Assembly: GCA_903881085.1 (NCBI GenBank)
Contig: CAIRSA010000259.1
Span: forward strand, 1 to 40,061
Length of the DNA: 40,061 bases
Source of the DNA: an uncultured Acidobacteriia bacterium
GTDB taxonomy: Bacteria; Acidobacteriota; Terriglobia; Bryobacterales; Bryobacteraceae
Direction: 5' to 3'
Shown: positions 1 through 9,392 of the stretch, in pieces
Layout: the number at the start of each line of letters is the position of its first letter
Numbering within the stretch: position 1 is the first letter of the stretch
The notes under the pieces: model-generated
Database searches by the model: none
What the model saw: the letters and a program-made list of their open reading frames with translations, nothing else
What the model was told of the DNA's origin: nothing
Position numbers and translations under genes: made by a program

Positions 1-1
1 C

Positions 2-91
2 GGCTTTCGCACCTTCAAAGCGATGGAAATCGCCCTTTATCACAACTTGGGACGATTGCCGGAGCCGGAATCACCCCACAGATTCTGCTGA
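2..91 (+). CDS. C-terminal tail of an IS transposase (ISL3-like), enters from the left edge
   Basis: The frame that begins at base 2 is open from the window edge to a TGA at 89-91 and gives a 29-residue tail with GFRTFKAMEIALYHNLG and then LPEPE...HRFC. The pattern 'GFR-F-x(2-3)-aliphatic-L-G-L' resembles the end of ISL3-type transposases as I remember them; the family assignment is from memory. The rest of the gene lies outside the window. Bases 92-111 would then be the right end of the element, and the coding remains of the neighbouring metalloprotease start at about 112, consistent with insertion into that gene. It could instead be a relic of another DDE transposase. Confidence 0.5.
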   Translation, partial: GFRTFKAMEIALYHNLGRLPEPESPHRFC

Positions 92-226
92 AGAGGCCTA
101 AAGATAAAGCCGGGGTATGACTCGACGATCCCCATTGGCTCTCCGGCATATTATTCGATCCAATCGGCAATTGCGCTTTATCAGAGCCTTTTCACTGACT
201 CCATTACAGTCAATGTCTGTTTCTAT

Positions 227-3200
227 ATGGGCTCTATCGGGCCACTTGCCGAAACTAAAACATTCTATGAACAACGTTCCTACTTCGATTACGTCGAGGC
301 GATCAGGCTCGGCCCAAGATCGGCCGACGATAATGTCGTTTTGGGAATCCTCTCGCCGGGTGGGGTAACACCCGCCACGAATCCGGTTACGAACAACACG
401 AACATTTCGATATCCTCCGTGTTGGAGAGGGCCACAGGTATGACGGTTACCGGAACGCCTTCTTTTAGCACTTGCACCGCAGCTGACGGCACGAGTGTAT
501 CGCCCGACGCCACGATCACCTTTAACAACGCCACCCAGTTCTTTTACAGAACGACTGCTACGCTCAATCCGGGTTCGTTGATTCAATCGTATGAATACGA
601 TTTCCTTTCCACGGTGGAACATGAAATCAACGAGGCGCTAGGGATTGGTTCTGCATTGACAAAGGCGGGTTCGCTCCCATCCATCCCGGTGCCGCTGGAT
701 CTGTTTCGCTATGCGGAGAATAGCACCAAGTCCAGCCCCGTACGAATCTTCACGCTCAATCCGCAAAGAGCGTTCTTTTCCATTGATGGCGACGTGGTCG
801 CGAGCATTGCAGGATTCTCGGGGGCTCCAGGAACTACACCAGAGTTCAATAACCTGTCTTCGATAGGAGACTTCAACGATTGGGTGAATGGGACTGGTGT
901 GCAGGATGCCCTCACCCTGCCGGGGCCCAGTTCGATTCACGACCTCGGTCCCAATGAGATCCGCGCGTTGGACGCTATTGGGTATGATCTCGTTGGCGCG
1001 GCAACTGCGGCGCCGGCAGTGCCTGGCGCCGTTACGTTCGGCGGTGTGATCTTAAGCCCGATTGCAGCAACTGTTGACATAGGCGGGACCGCCGGGACAT
1101 ATAACATCAAGGACATCATCAACCAGAATGGGCTACGATTTGGCTTCCTATCCGGAGTGACTGACTTCGATTCCTACCTGAACTCCACGCCGCGTCCCGG
1201 GCACACTGTTACCGCCGCGAATTTCGAATGGTTTGGTCTCTCAAACACTGGCCGCATCACTTTCGACCTCGGCAAATTGTATTTGGTCGATAAGATGGCA
1301 ATCTGGGAGGAAGAAAACAAAGGCACCGGCAAGTTCAACCTGTCCTATTCCATTGATGGCGTTACATTTGCTTCGCTGGCGGTTGGCTTAGTTCCCGCAT
1401 TTTCTGTGTCGGCGCCGGGCGGCTATGGGGCCGATGTGTTTTCCTTTACCAAAACAGACGCCCGTTATATTCGCCTGGATATGCCGGATTGTACGATCCC
1501 TTATGGCAAGAGTGGCGTCTCAGGATGCTCCATTGGCGAGGTAGCTTTCGAAGTGAACCCGTCCCTTTCACCGGTTGCTTCCAGCTTGAAGCTGACGCCA
1601 CTCACTGCGGTGAACAATGTGGGAACAAATCATACCGTGGTAGTCACAGCGACGAGTTCCAGCGGCTTACCAGCGCCAGGAGAGACAGTAACTGTCACGA
1701 TCCTCACCGGGCCCAATGCCGGACTTGTTCTGACAGCCACCACTGGCATTGACGGCAAGGCCACCTTCACTTATCCGGACACCGGCGGATCGGGCACTGA
1801 CACCATCCGGGCGACAGTTCGTAATCTGATCTCCAACGTTGCTTCGAAGACTTGGGCGACGCTCGATGCATTCGTCGAAGTTTGCAAGGCTTCCTCCAGC
1901 ACAAATCCAGTCGCGGGTAATTTCATATTTACGAGTCCTTCCTTTGTTACCGTCACCAATAATTCGATAACGGTTCCGGTTGGGGGATGCTCCGGGCCGA
2001 TTCACGTTGAGCATGGCCCCGTCACGATTGTTGAAGCTCTTGCGGCCGGCTATAGTCTGAATTCCGTAGCGGCATCGGGCTATAGTCCGGCTGGCCAACT
2101 GGAAAACCGCTTAGTGAGCTCGAATCCCGGTTCAGGAACTGCGACGGTTACCGCTGTCGTGGGCAATTCCTCACAGGAAAGCGTTGTTACCTTTACCAAT
2201 CAAGGTCCAACAGGGCAGTTGAAGATTTGTAAGATTGCCGGTGCCGGGGTTGCGGTTGGCTCAGTTTTCAACTTCACGGTTACGATCCCAGCCAATGGAA
2301 CCGGATCGACCCTTTCGCGCAACTACGCGGTGCCCGCGGGCCCTGCGGCCCAAGGTGGATTCTGCGTTATCGATACGGACCCTTTACCAGCGGGCATTAA
2401 AGCTACGGTCACTGAAGTCCTTCCAACCGTTTCGGCTTACTTTGTTTCGAGCACGACTTCGCCTGCCGGCGCCACCGGCGGGCGATCCATTACGGTTTCG
2501 ATTGGCGCAGGCTTTACGCAAGTCACCTTCACGAACAGCACATTCGTCTTCAGTTGCTGTTTTGGCACCGTTGGGTTCGATACCGGCATTACTCTCGTTT
2601 CGCCTCAAGCCAATTCGCCCAGCTCAATCCAATTCGATATGGCCGGAGTTCCGGGCATGGATTTCACGGCGACGGTGACGGTGGGCGCCGCCTGGTTTGC
2701 AGTGACCCCGAACAGAGCCACCACACCCGCGACACTAACCCTTACTGCGGCGGCTTTGCCTGCTGGCGTCTATGAGGGTATGATCGCGTTTGCTTCCACC
2801 GACCGCCTGACGCAAGTCGCAATCCCGGTGACATACAGGGTTGCGGCTCTGGCACCGCAGTTGAGCATCGCAGTGTCGCATCAAGGTAATTTCACTCAAG
2901 GCCAGACAAACGCGGCGTACACCGCGACTGTATCGAACGCAGCCAACGCAGCGGCTACGGCCGGCTTAGTGACTGTTACCAACAGAATCCCCGACATTGT
3001 CAATCCAGGCGATCTTCAGTTCGTTTCGATGTCCGGCCTGGGTTGGAGTTGTTTGGCCAACATCTGCACGCGAAGCGACGCGCTGCTCCCCGGAAAGAGC
3101 TACCCTCCTGTCGCGATCCTGGTGAATGTGCCCAGCAATACGTTGACTCAATGGACCGCGCGGGTTTCCGTGCAGGGCGGTGGCTCAGCGCCTGCGGGAG

Positions 3201-3922
3201 CGGAGGACGTCACTACTATCGTTGCCGCCCGGCCAACGATTTCGCGAGTGGCGAATGCCCAAGGGGAGAGCCCGGTGATTGCGGCGAATACATGGGTCAT
3301 CATCAAGGGAAACAACCTTGCTCCAGCTGGCGCTATTCGAACATGGCGGAGCACAGATTTTGCCAACGGCTATATGCCCACGCAACTAGACGGCGTAAGT
3401 GTTATCGTGAATGGCAGGCCCGCCTACATTTACTACATCAGCCAAACACAGGTGAACGTTCTCACCTCGCCCGACCCGCTGGATGGGTCCGTGCAAGTGC
3501 AACTAACCAACAACGGCGTTACAAGCGCGCCAGCGTCGGTTCAGGCGCGACCCCTATCCCCGTCCTTCTTCGTCATCGATGGAGGGCCGTACGTCGCCGC
3601 GCAACATGGCGATGGCAGCCCGCTACTAACCATCCCTGCGAAACCCGGAGAGACTATATCGATCTTTGCGAATGGATTCGGAGCGACTAACACGCTAATC
3701 GTGAGCGGATCGGCCACGCAGTCGGGAATACTGCCGGCGCCTCCTGCTATAAGCATCGGTGGCATCCCTGCCGACGTGTATTTTGCCGGCTTAGTTGGAC
3801 CGGGCCTGTTCCAGTTCAACGTGCAAGTGCCGGCAACCCTGGCAGACGGCGACCAGGCCATCACGGCTACCTACAACGGATCAACCACGCAGGCCGGAAC
3901 GATAATCGCTGTACGCCATTAG
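227..3922 (+). CDS. large secreted multidomain metalloprotease-like protein, 5'-truncated
   Basis: From the first ATG this gives 1231 residues, but the same frame is open from base 92, and the residues encoded from about 113 on (SPAYYSIQSAIALYQSLF, then ITVNV) look like ordinary mature protein of this family. There is no signal peptide and no ATG, so the native 5' end is missing. The N-terminal domain has HEINEALG at residues 132-139 (HExxE, not HExxH), followed by the LFRY and FSIDG elements of Solibacter-type putative metalloproteases. Then come a discoidin/F5-8C-like domain (about 269-443), a Big_1-like Ig domain (449-542), a prealbumin/SpaA-like stretch, a BACON-like domain (about 805-855), a DUF11-like domain (about 879-992) and the TIGR03437-like C-terminal domain (about 1003-1231). 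It was probably an extracellular or surface enzyme. Without its secretion signal it is probably non-functional in its normal place. Confidence 0.75.
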   Translation: MGSIGPLAETKTFYEQRSYFDYVEAIRLGPRSADDNVVLGILSPGGVTPATNPVTNNTNISISSVLERATGMTVTGTPSFSTCTAADGTSVSPDATITFNNATQFFYRTTATLNPGSLIQSYEYDFLSTVEHEINEALGIGSALTKAGSLPSIPVPLDLFRYAENSTKSSPVRIFTLNPQRAFFSIDGDVVASIAGFSGAPGTTPEFNNLSSIGDFNDWVNGTGVQDALTLPGPSSIHDLGPNEIRALDAIGYDLVGAATAAPAVPGAVTFGGVILSPIAATVDIGGTAGTYNIKDIINQNGLRFGFLSGVTDFDSYLNSTPRPGHTVTAANFEWFGLSNTGRITFDLGKLYLVDKMAIWEEENKGTGKFNLSYSIDGVTFASLAVGLVPAFSVSAPGGYGADVFSFTKTDARYIRLDMPDCTIPYGKSGVSGCSIGEVAFEVNPSLSPVASSLKLTPLTAVNNVGTNHTVVVTATSSSGLPAPGETVTVTILTGPNAGLVLTATTGIDGKATFTYPDTGGSGTDTIRATVRNLISNVASKTWATLDAFVEVCKASSSTNPVAGNFIFTSPSFVTVTNNSITVPVGGCSGPIHVEHGPVTIVEALAAGYSLNSVAASGYSPAGQLENRLVSSNPGSGTATVTAVVGNSSQESVVTFTNQGPTGQLKICKIAGAGVAVGSVFNFTVTIPANGTGSTLSRNYAVPAGPAAQGGFCVIDTDPLPAGIKATVTEVLPTVSAYFVSSTTSPAGATGGRSITVSIGAGFTQVTFTNSTFVFSCCFGTVGFDTGITLVSPQANSPSSIQFDMAGVPGMDFTATVTVGAAWFAVTPNRATTPATLTLTAAALPAGVYEGMIAFASTDRLTQVAIPVTYRVAALAPQLSIAVSHQGNFTQGQTNAAYTATVSNAANAAATAGLVTVTNRIPDIVNPGDLQFVSMSGLGWSCLANICTRSDALLPGKSYPPVAILVNVPSNTLTQWTARVSVQGGGSAPAGAEDVTTIVAARPTISRVANAQGESPVIAANTWVIIKGNNLAPAGAIRTWRSTDFANGYMPTQLDGVSVIVNGRPAYIYYISQTQVNVLTSPDPLDGSVQVQLTNNGVTSAPASVQARPLSPSFFVIDGGPYVAAQHGDGSPLLTIPAKPGETISIFANGFGATNTLIVSGSATQSGILPAPPAISIGGIPADVYFAGLVGPGLFQFNVQVPATLADGDQAITATYNGSTTQAGTIIAVRH

Positions 3923-4046
3923 CGAATGGGTTCGACAGCGCAAGAACCAAGGCCGCTATGGGTGGCACGGGCGATTGGCCCGTCGAAATTGACTTAGGCA
4001 CTGTCTAGACGTCAGTTCTGCCCAAGATCTGAACAAAGGTGACAAG

Positions 4047-4660
4047 TGAAAACCACCGCCTAAAGGCGGAGGCTTTTGTAACGGGCTGAAAGGCGTGTTC
4101 CGGCCAAAGGCCAGCAGATGGTTCCCGCACCAAGCGGGCTTCAAGAAGTAGACGGACTTAACCGTCAACTTTAAAGTCCTTGTCCGCCCCCTCGCTTACC
4201 TTCTGGTTCGCGATGTATTCCGCCACCATCTCATCGGTTATGTTGCCCGAAGTACAACAGAAGTATCCGCGTGCCCACAAGTGTCGTCCCCAAAACTGCT
4301 TCTTGATGTGCGCAAATTCTGCCATCAAATGGTGCGCCGTCTTCCCTTTTAACCACTGCATCAACCGACTGATTGTCACTTCTGGTGGTATCGACACGAA
4401 AAGATGGATGTGATCCTTCGATACATGTCCCTTTATGATTTTCACTTCATGTTGCCCGCATATTTCCCGGATCAGGTCCCGAGTCCGCGTCGCCACTTCT
4501 CCTTTCAAGGCCGGTCGTCGATGCTTCGTGATCCATACCAGGTGCAGGTGGATCTCAAATGCCGTGTGCGCGCCGCCTCTATATTCTGCCATCCCTCCAG
4601 ATTATCCTGCGGCGCTAAGTGCTGAAGCCTTCGCCTACAGGCGAGGGTTTTGACCCTCCC
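4047..4660 (-). mobile_element. IS200/IS605-family insertion sequence
   Basis: A tyrosine-HUH transposase gene (4158-4592, minus) is bracketed by imperfect hairpins at both ends. On the 3' side of the gene, CCGCC-TAAA-GGCGG lies at 4056-4069. On the 5' side, CGCC-TACA-GGCG lies at 4632-4643, inside an AAGCC...GGGTTTT extended stem. Subterminal hairpins instead of inverted repeats are the hallmark of this family, which moves as single-stranded DNA. No TnpB gene is present, so it is the IS200 arrangement. Exact ends cannot be fixed by eye; I take them just outside the hairpins. It sits directly left of dispersed repeat copy 1. Confidence 0.8.
4158..4592 (-). CDS. tnpA: IS200/IS605 transposase TnpA (Y1 HUH)
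   Basis: This 144-residue protein has the usual TnpA length. It starts MAEYRGGAHTAFEIHLHLVW, the family's N-terminal beta-strand, has the HUH metal site as HIHLF near residue 61, a conserved WLKGKTAHHL segment, and the C-terminal catalytic tyrosine helix in EMVAEYIANQ. TnpA dimers cut and rejoin single-stranded ends at the flanking hairpins. GGAGGG lies immediately before the ATG, a very short spacing. No frameshift or internal stop is seen, so it may be active. Identification is firm at family level. Confidence 0.92.
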   Translation of the reverse strand: MAEYRGGAHTAFEIHLHLVWITKHRRPALKGEVATRTRDLIREICGQHEVKIIKGHVSKDHIHLFVSIPPEVTISRLMQWLKGKTAHHLMAEFAHIKKQFWGRHLWARGYFCCTSGNITDEMVAEYIANQKVSEGADKDFKVDG

Positions 4661-4671
4661 AGACTGTGACA

Positions 4672-4938
4672 ATAATCCATTGAAAATAACTTTTTCGATC
4701 GCCCAGTTCTCTAATTATAAATGAGTTGATACCTGCACAGGTTCTGCTCAGGTTTCGCCTGGATCTGAATCGCGGATTTTCGTATTTTTTGACATATTTT
4801 CGGCTCCTATTTACGCCGCGCCGTGCAGAGGCCGCGGGGTGGCGATTCTTGTTCGCCAGTCTGTTTTTATCACGGCCGGTGCGGCAGAGTGTCTTCGAGA
4901 TTCGCCAAGCGGTTGGGAAGACGGCAAAAATTTAGTTT
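4672..4938 (+). repeat. dispersed repeat, copy 1 of 3
   Basis: This shares long stretches with 19405-19737 and 8578-8805. Common blocks include AATGAGTTGATACC, GCACAGGTT, CGCGGATTTTCGT, TTGACAT, and (shared with copy 3) TAGTCTGTTTTTA-like and GACGGCAAAAATTTAG. All copies have the same orientation. The left part of this copy (the GGCTGGCCGGC hairpin block seen in copies 2 and 3) is missing, and the IS200 element abuts that side. No protein is seen in it. It could be a non-autonomous element or the non-coding end of a larger IS. Confidence 0.7.
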
Positions 4939-5674
4939 ATGGGGCTGTGATCGTCTTGGTCAGTTCGTTCGATTGGATGATCGCGACGCTTCCCCCATTT
5001 TGAATCCATTACAGAGCGCGAGAGCAATTCCACTGTTGCCAGTCGAAAGTGACCAGCCAAGGTCATTTTCGCCAACTACGGTCAGGTGTCACATGCACGT
5101 GTGAGCCGATAGCAGCGGGAATCAAGCCGGAGGCAACCGGCCCTCATTGGCCCTCCGGTGGCCTTACACTTGGTTCATCAGACATGGTGGAAGCGACCCG
5201 CCAGGCAAGTGTCAAGGTCCGGGACCGTTCGAAAGATCGAACACCAGAACGGTTAACGTACCGTCGATTCTGAATCATTGCATGCCTCGCAAGCTGATAC
5301 AAGGTTGATACTTCGGTTGTAATTTGATTTCAAGCCAACCATTTCACATTATGTGGCCATCCACGATCGGCAGCTCTGCTATTGAATGTGCTATTGGCAG
5401 TTGAGCACTCGTATCCAATTTGGAGGCGTGTATTGGAGAGATCAATGATGCGCTGCCTGGACAAACGCCTTTCCTACTAAGACGCTTCTGGCACTGTGCG
5501 TGCCCTAGTATTGAAGCATTCGTTGCTGGATTCACTGAGACGACGCAAAGTTTAAAGCAAATACGAAATGTCTTATCAAAACACCTCGGTAGCAAATTCA
5601 GGCTCGCATACGGAATCCGCAGGCTCCAAAGCAGGCAATACCTGAATTAAGAAAGCAACAAAGAATAAGGAAAA
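4939..5674. other. intergenic region without a recognisable gene
   Basis: About 0.7 kb with no convincing coding sequence; short open frames (for example 5420-5650) match nothing I recognise. Visible structure is limited to short inverted repeats such as TGACC...GGTCA near 5049-5064 and CCGGAGG/CCTCCGG at 5127-5133 and 5152-5158. TTATGGGGCTGTGA at 4937-4950 also occurs at about 19897-19910 beside the ISAzo13 remnant, so part of this stretch is probably IS debris. The promoter of the copper genes should lie near its right end, but I cannot see a clear CueR- or CsoR-type operator. Confidence 0.5.
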
Positions 5675-5680
5675 ATGATT

Positions 5681-6115
5681 ATGACTGAAACGAAATCCAA
5701 ACATACGAATCTCGCCATCCGTTCAAGCCTTCTATTGGCCTTGGCGTTGACGGTCTGGTTGCCAGCCAATGCGCAATCCTCAGAACCTTCGGCGGCAGCA
5801 CCCATGTCGAAGGCCACAATGATGGAACAATGCCAGGCTATGAAAGAAAAGAAACAGAGCATGAAGGAGGACATGAAGACTCAAGATGCTCAACTCACCG
5901 CGCAACTCGCCGAGATGAACCACGCCCCGAAAAACAAGAAGGTGGACCTGATTGCCGCCGCCCTCACCAACATGGTGGAACAGCGGATCGCCATGGACGC
6001 CCGAAAGGCAAAGATGGAGGAAGCGATGATGCAGCACATGATGGAGCACATGCAAATGGGCAAGGCAGACATGTCAAAGTGCCCGATGATGAAGGGCATG
6101 CCCAAGAGTGAGTAG
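5681..6115 (+). CDS. secreted Met-rich metal-binding protein (copper module)
   Basis: A periplasmic protein of about 144 residues. The N-terminus is a signal peptide (basic TETKSKH, hydrophobic SSLLLALALTVWLPA, cleavage near ANAQ-SS). The mature part is helical, charged and rich in methionine, with clusters such as MMQHMMEHMQMGKADMSK and CPMMKGMPK near the C-terminus, typical of Cu(I)/Ag(I) binding. An AAGG Shine-Dalgarno at 5667-5670 is 10 bases from the ATG at 5681 and only 4 from an alternative ATG at 5675, so I prefer 5681. It is followed on the same strand by a small membrane peptide and a copper ATPase, suggesting a periplasmic copper chaperone or sponge. No named family recognised; function is inferred from composition and context. 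Confidence 0.75.
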   Translation: MTETKSKHTNLAIRSSLLLALALTVWLPANAQSSEPSAAAPMSKATMMEQCQAMKEKKQSMKEDMKTQDAQLTAQLAEMNHAPKNKKVDLIAAALTNMVEQRIAMDARKAKMEEAMMQHMMEHMQMGKADMSKCPMMKGMPKSE

Positions 6116-6158
6116 GCAGCTTTCGGAATGACGGTCATTGGGGAGTGAGGGGATATCT

Positions 6159-6272
6159 ATGATGGACAATGGGTACGGCTGGATGGGCGGCTGGATGTGG
6201 CTTTGGGCAGTGCTGATCACCGCGCTGGTGGTGGCAGGGTTGATCGCCTTGATCAACAAGCAGTCCAATTAA
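6159..6272 (+). CDS. 37-residue membrane peptide between copper genes
   Basis: A short ORF, MMDNGYGWMGGWMWLWAVL..., that continues as a single hydrophobic helix (VLITALVVAGLIALI) and ends NKQSN before TAA. A GAGTGAGGGG stretch at 6143-6152 provides a ribosome binding site. The N-terminal Met/Trp/Gly-rich segment before one membrane span resembles the small proteins, some with SHOCT-like tails, that often accompany copper-export genes. Here the tail ends right after the helix. It lies between the Met-rich secreted protein and the ATPase on the same strand. It may deliver metal to, or modulate, the pump; that is inference. Confidence 0.6.
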   Translation: MMDNGYGWMGGWMWLWAVLITALVVAGLIALINKQSN

Positions 6273-6329
6273 TAGTCTTGCGCTCGCGGTCCGCTTATGA
6301 AGCCGGCAGTTGAGCACCAAAGGAAACCG

Positions 6330-8543
6330 ATGCCAGTTAAAATTTCCGATGAAATATCGGTGAGTGAACCCTCGCGTGCGCACGAAGACGACCCGGGGAA
6401 GAAGGTAGAATCCGCCTCTAAGGGTCAAATCTACACCTGCCCGATGCACCCGGAAGTCCAACAGGACCATCCCAGCCCTTGTCCCAAGTGCGGCATGGCG
6501 CTGGGGCCAATGACTGTCACGGCGGGCACGGGTAATGATGAGAAAGCCGAACTTCATGACATGACGAGGCGCTTCTGGATCGGAGCCGGGCTGACGATAC
6601 CAGTGTTCCTGCTGGCGATGCTTCACCTGATCCCGGCGCTAGCCAGACAGCCTTGGGCCGATAGCAACATCGCACGTTGGGTGCAATTTGCGCTCGCAAC
6701 ACCGGTAGTCTGGTGGGCAGGCTGGCCCTTACTGCAACGAGGCTGGCGTTCCGTTGTGACGCGTAATTTGAACATGTTCACACTGATTGCCATCGGCGTA
6801 GGTGCAGCGTTTATCTTTAGCACGGTGGCGATGATCGCGCCGGAGCTGTTTCCCGCCACGATGCAACACGGCGGCAAAGTTGCCATTTATTTTGAATCCG
6901 CAGCCATGATCATTGTGCTGGTGCTGCTCGGCCAGGTTCTCGAGTTGCGGGCGCGCAGCCGCACGGGTAGCGCCATCAAAGCGTTGCTGAACCTTGCACC
7001 TCCCACGGCGCGACAGGTCGCGCCAGGGGGCGATAATGTGGTCCCCCTTGACCAGGTGAAAGTGGGCGACTGGTTGCGCGTCGTTCCAGGCGACAAAGTG
7101 CCTGTTGACGGAGTGGTGGTGGAAGGCCATTCCAGCGTGGAAGAATCCATGATCACCGGCGAACCGCTGGCAGTGGAAAAGGCCGTCGGCGATAAGGTAA
7201 CGGGCGGCACAGTAAATGGCACAGGCAGTTTCGTCATGCGCACCGACCGGGTGGGTAGCGACACGCTGCTGGCACAAATCGTGAACATGGTTGCAGCGTC
7301 CCAGCGCAGCCGCGCGCCCATTCAAGGCCTTGCCGACAAGGTTGCGGGGATCTTCGTGCCCGCGGTGCTGGCTGTTTCCGTGCTCACCTTCGTCGTTTGG
7401 ATGTGGCTTGGACCGGAGCCTAGACTTGCGCACGCCATCGTCAACGCGGTGGCGGTGCTCATCATCGCCTGTCCGTGCGCGCTTGGCCTCGCGACGCCCA
7501 TGTCCATTATGGTGGGTGTCGGACGCGGTGCGCAGGAAGGTGTGCTGGTAAAGAATGCAGAGGCGCTGGAACGGTTGGAGAAGGCCACCACACTCGTCGT
7601 GGATAAGACGGGCACACTGACTGAGGGTAAGCCCAAATTGGTTGATATTCTGCCCATCGGCGGTTTCGACGCGAAGGAGTTCCTGCGTCTTACGGCGTCA
7701 TTGGAGCAGAGTAGCGAACACCCGCTGGCTGCGGCGATTGTGCTGGGCGCGAAGGCACAAGGCATCGCGCTCGAAGCCGCAAAAGACTTCCGTTCGGTGA
7801 CGGCGGGTGGTGTTATTGGCGCTGTCTCTGGGCGCACGGTGATGGTCGGCAAGCCTGATTTCCTGAAGCAGGAAACAATCACCGGTTTAGAGCAGTTGGA
7901 AGCCTCCGCCGCAAAATTACAGGAAGAGGGCAAGACCGCGATGTTTGTTGCGATTGACGGCAAGCCAACTGGGATTCTGGCCGTTGCCGATCCCATAAAA
8001 TCCACCACCGCCGAGGCCATCAGCGAACTCCACGACCTGGGCTTGAAGATCGTCATGCTCACGGGTGACAACCGCCGCACCGCAGCCGCGGTGGCTAAGC
8101 AACTCGGCCTGGATGCTGTCGAAGCGGAGATCGAACCCGCCGGGAAAGTGGCCCATATTAAGAAGCTGCGAGCGGAAGGGAAACATGTCGCGATGGCCGG
8201 AGACGGCATCAACGACGCACCCGCGCTTAGCGAAGCGGAGGTTGGCATTGCGATGGGCACTGGCACGGATGTTGCAATGCAAAGCGCCGGCATCACTCTG
8301 GTGAAGGGGGACCTTCGCGGGATTGCCAAAGCCATCCACTTGAGCCGCGCCACCATGCGAAACATCCGTGAGAACCTGGTATTCGCTTTTCTCTACAACG
8401 CGCTGGGAATTCCTTTGGCGGCAGGCGTGCTTTATCCATATTTCGGCCTGCTGTTAAGCCCCATGATTGCTGGCGCCGCCATGAGCCTCAGCTCCGTCTC
8501 GGTAATCGGCAACGCTCTGCGGCTTCGAAAGGCAAAGTTGTGA
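6330..8543 (+). CDS. copA: Cu(I)-exporting P1B-type ATPase
   Basis: A 737-residue heavy-metal ATPase pumping Cu(I) (or Ag(I)) from the cytoplasm. Instead of an HMA domain, the N-terminus carries a heavy-metal-binding domain with CPMHP (residues 37-41) and CPKCGM (51-56). Seen in order: paired N-terminal membrane helices, the TGE actuator motif in [12 protein letters not shown], membrane CPC (381-383), phosphorylated Asp425 in DKTGTLTEG, an SEHPLA motif in the nucleotide domain, TGDN, and GDGINDAP (624-631). The last helices have YNALG and MSLSS, the Cu(I)-specific P1B-1 signature. AAGGA at 6320-6324 is five bases from the ATG at 6330; an ATG at 6297 is in frame but has no good ribosome site. 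It is the last gene of a three-gene copper module. Confidence 0.93.
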   Translation: MPVKISDEISVSEPSRAHEDDPGKKVESASKGQIYTCPMHPEVQQDHPSPCPKCGMALGPMTVTAGTGNDEKAELHDMTRRFWIGAGLTIPVFLLAMLHLIPALARQPWADSNIARWVQFALATPVVWWAGWPLLQRGWRSVVTRNLNMFTLIAIGVGAAFIFSTVAMIAPELFPATMQHGGKVAIYFESAAMIIVLVLLGQVLELRARSRTGSAIKALLNLAPPTARQVAPGGDNVVPLDQVKVGDWLRVVPGDKVPVDGVVVEGHSSVEESMITGEPLAVEKAVGDKVTGGTVNGTGSFVMRTDRVGSDTLLAQIVNMVAASQRSRAPIQGLADKVAGIFVPAVLAVSVLTFVVWMWLGPEPRLAHAIVNAVAVLIIACPCALGLATPMSIMVGVGRGAQEGVLVKNAEALERLEKATTLVVDKTGTLTEGKPKLVDILPIGGFDAKEFLRLTASLEQSSEHPLAAAIVLGAKAQGIALEAAKDFRSVTAGGVIGAVSGRTVMVGKPDFLKQETITGLEQLEASAAKLQEEGKTAMFVAIDGKPTGILAVADPIKSTTAEAISELHDLGLKIVMLTGDNRRTAAAVAKQLGLDAVEAEIEPAGKVAHIKKLRAEGKHVAMAGDGINDAPALSEAEVGIAMGTGTDVAMQSAGITLVKGDLRGIAKAIHLSRATMRNIRENLVFAFLYNALGIPLAAGVLYPYFGLLLSPMIAGAAMSLSSVSVIGNALRLRKAKL

Positions 8544-8577
8544 TTGAGCTTGCGCCCTGACGGAAGCTCACGCATAT

Positions 8578-8805
8578 GTAAGTGGGGCTGGCCGGCGCTG
8601 CCGGCGGACCTTGTGCTTCCATGAGTGTTGCATCAGTTAGGGCAGAAACCTGAGAAGATTACAAATTGCAAACAATCCGATGACAAATAGATTTTTCATC
8701 AGCCCATTTTTCTGACTATAAATGAGTTGACACCTGCTGAGGTTTTGCCTGGATTTTGCTCGCGGATTTTCGTAATCTTTTTGACATCTTTTCGAAACCT
8801 ACTTG
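8578..8805 (+). repeat. dispersed repeat, copy 2 of 3
   Basis: It begins GTAAGTGGGGCTGGCCGGC, as does copy 3, with a GCCGGC-GCT-GCCGGC hairpin. It has an extra segment of about 35 bases (8613-8650) absent from copy 3, then GCAAACAATCC, AAATAGATTTTTCA, CAGCCCATTT, AAATGAGTTGACACC and CGCGGATTTTCGT. It is interrupted at about 8800 by an IS66 transposase fragment where copies 1 and 3 continue. The copper ATPase ends only 35 bases upstream, so the hairpin might double as its terminator, although no T-tract follows. Confidence 0.7.
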
Positions 8806-9087
8806 TGCCTCAGCGTGGAGCCTGCCAACAATGCTGCGGAACGGGCGTTGCGAACTGCTGTCCAGTGGCGGAACATCCGTTTCGGCAATCGCAGCAGTCA
8901 AGGCGAGATCGCTGTAGGACGCCCGCTTACAGCGGAGCAGACTTGCATAATGAAGAACCTTCATGTTTTCGGGTTTCTTACTTCAGCCGTACTTTGCCAC
9001 CGCCATCGAACTCCGGGCCCCACGCTGTTGCCGCCGGAACATACTATCGGAACTGCTACAAGAGCGCATTTGAGGGTATTTTGCTAG
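8803..9087 (+). pseudogene. IS66-family transposase C-terminal remnant
   Basis: The reading frame encodes SVEPANNAAERALRTAVQWR and then NIRFGNRSSQGEIAVGRPLT, matching the conserved NNAAERAxRP...WRK...GxxSxxG segment near the C-terminus of IS66 transposases (TnpC). Only this piece remains: the DDE core and the rest of the gene are missing upstream, where repeat copy 2 adjoins directly. It marks the left boundary of the biosynthetic cluster. Not expected to be functional. Confidence 0.75.
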
Positions 9088-9392
9088 CGATGCCTCCATT
9101 CCCTCGGAGGTGGCTATCTGGGGACTCGGCGCAACCGCCGCCGCGGGACTTTAGTTGTTGCCGGCGTCGAAGAACCTGACCGCAAAGCCAGCGGAAAATG
9201 GGAGTTACTTCGACCACGGAGGTGCGTGCACACAGGCGTGGGCCGGCCCGAAAAACAAACCTTTCCAGAAGCCGGCTCCAGGTGTTGCCAAACGAATGAA
9301 ATTGTCGTATCGTTATTTAATGGGGAGCCGTGACTTACAGCGGAATTCCGTCTAATTTCCCCAACGATTCGAAGACATAGAGGAGCTTCAAT
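9088..9392. other. leader region of the biosynthetic cluster
   Basis: About 300 bases with no gene seen. The left part is probably the non-coding end of the IS66 remnant. The right part must contain the promoter for the cluster. I see no confident -35/-10 pair, operator or riboswitch. A GAGGAG Shine-Dalgarno sits eight bases before the ATG at 9393. Confidence 0.4.

Noticed and set aside
227..370. Start of the large metalloprotease taken as a natural N-terminus
   Set aside because: Family-like sequence continues in frame upstream to about 113 and no signal peptide exists at 227, so this is a surviving internal Met, not the native start.
3956..4168. 70-residue minus-strand ORF downstream of tnpA
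   Set aside because: It overlaps the IS200 end hairpin and the flanking sequence; no protein features.
5420..5650. 76-residue ORF between repeat copy 1 and the copper genes
   Set aside because: No recognisable motif, no ribosome site and no support from context. Left as intergenic.
7322..8365. 347-residue open frame antisense to the copper ATPase
   Set aside because: It lies over the DKTGT and GDGINDAP regions of an intact ATPase; Ser/Ala-rich shadow with no motif.
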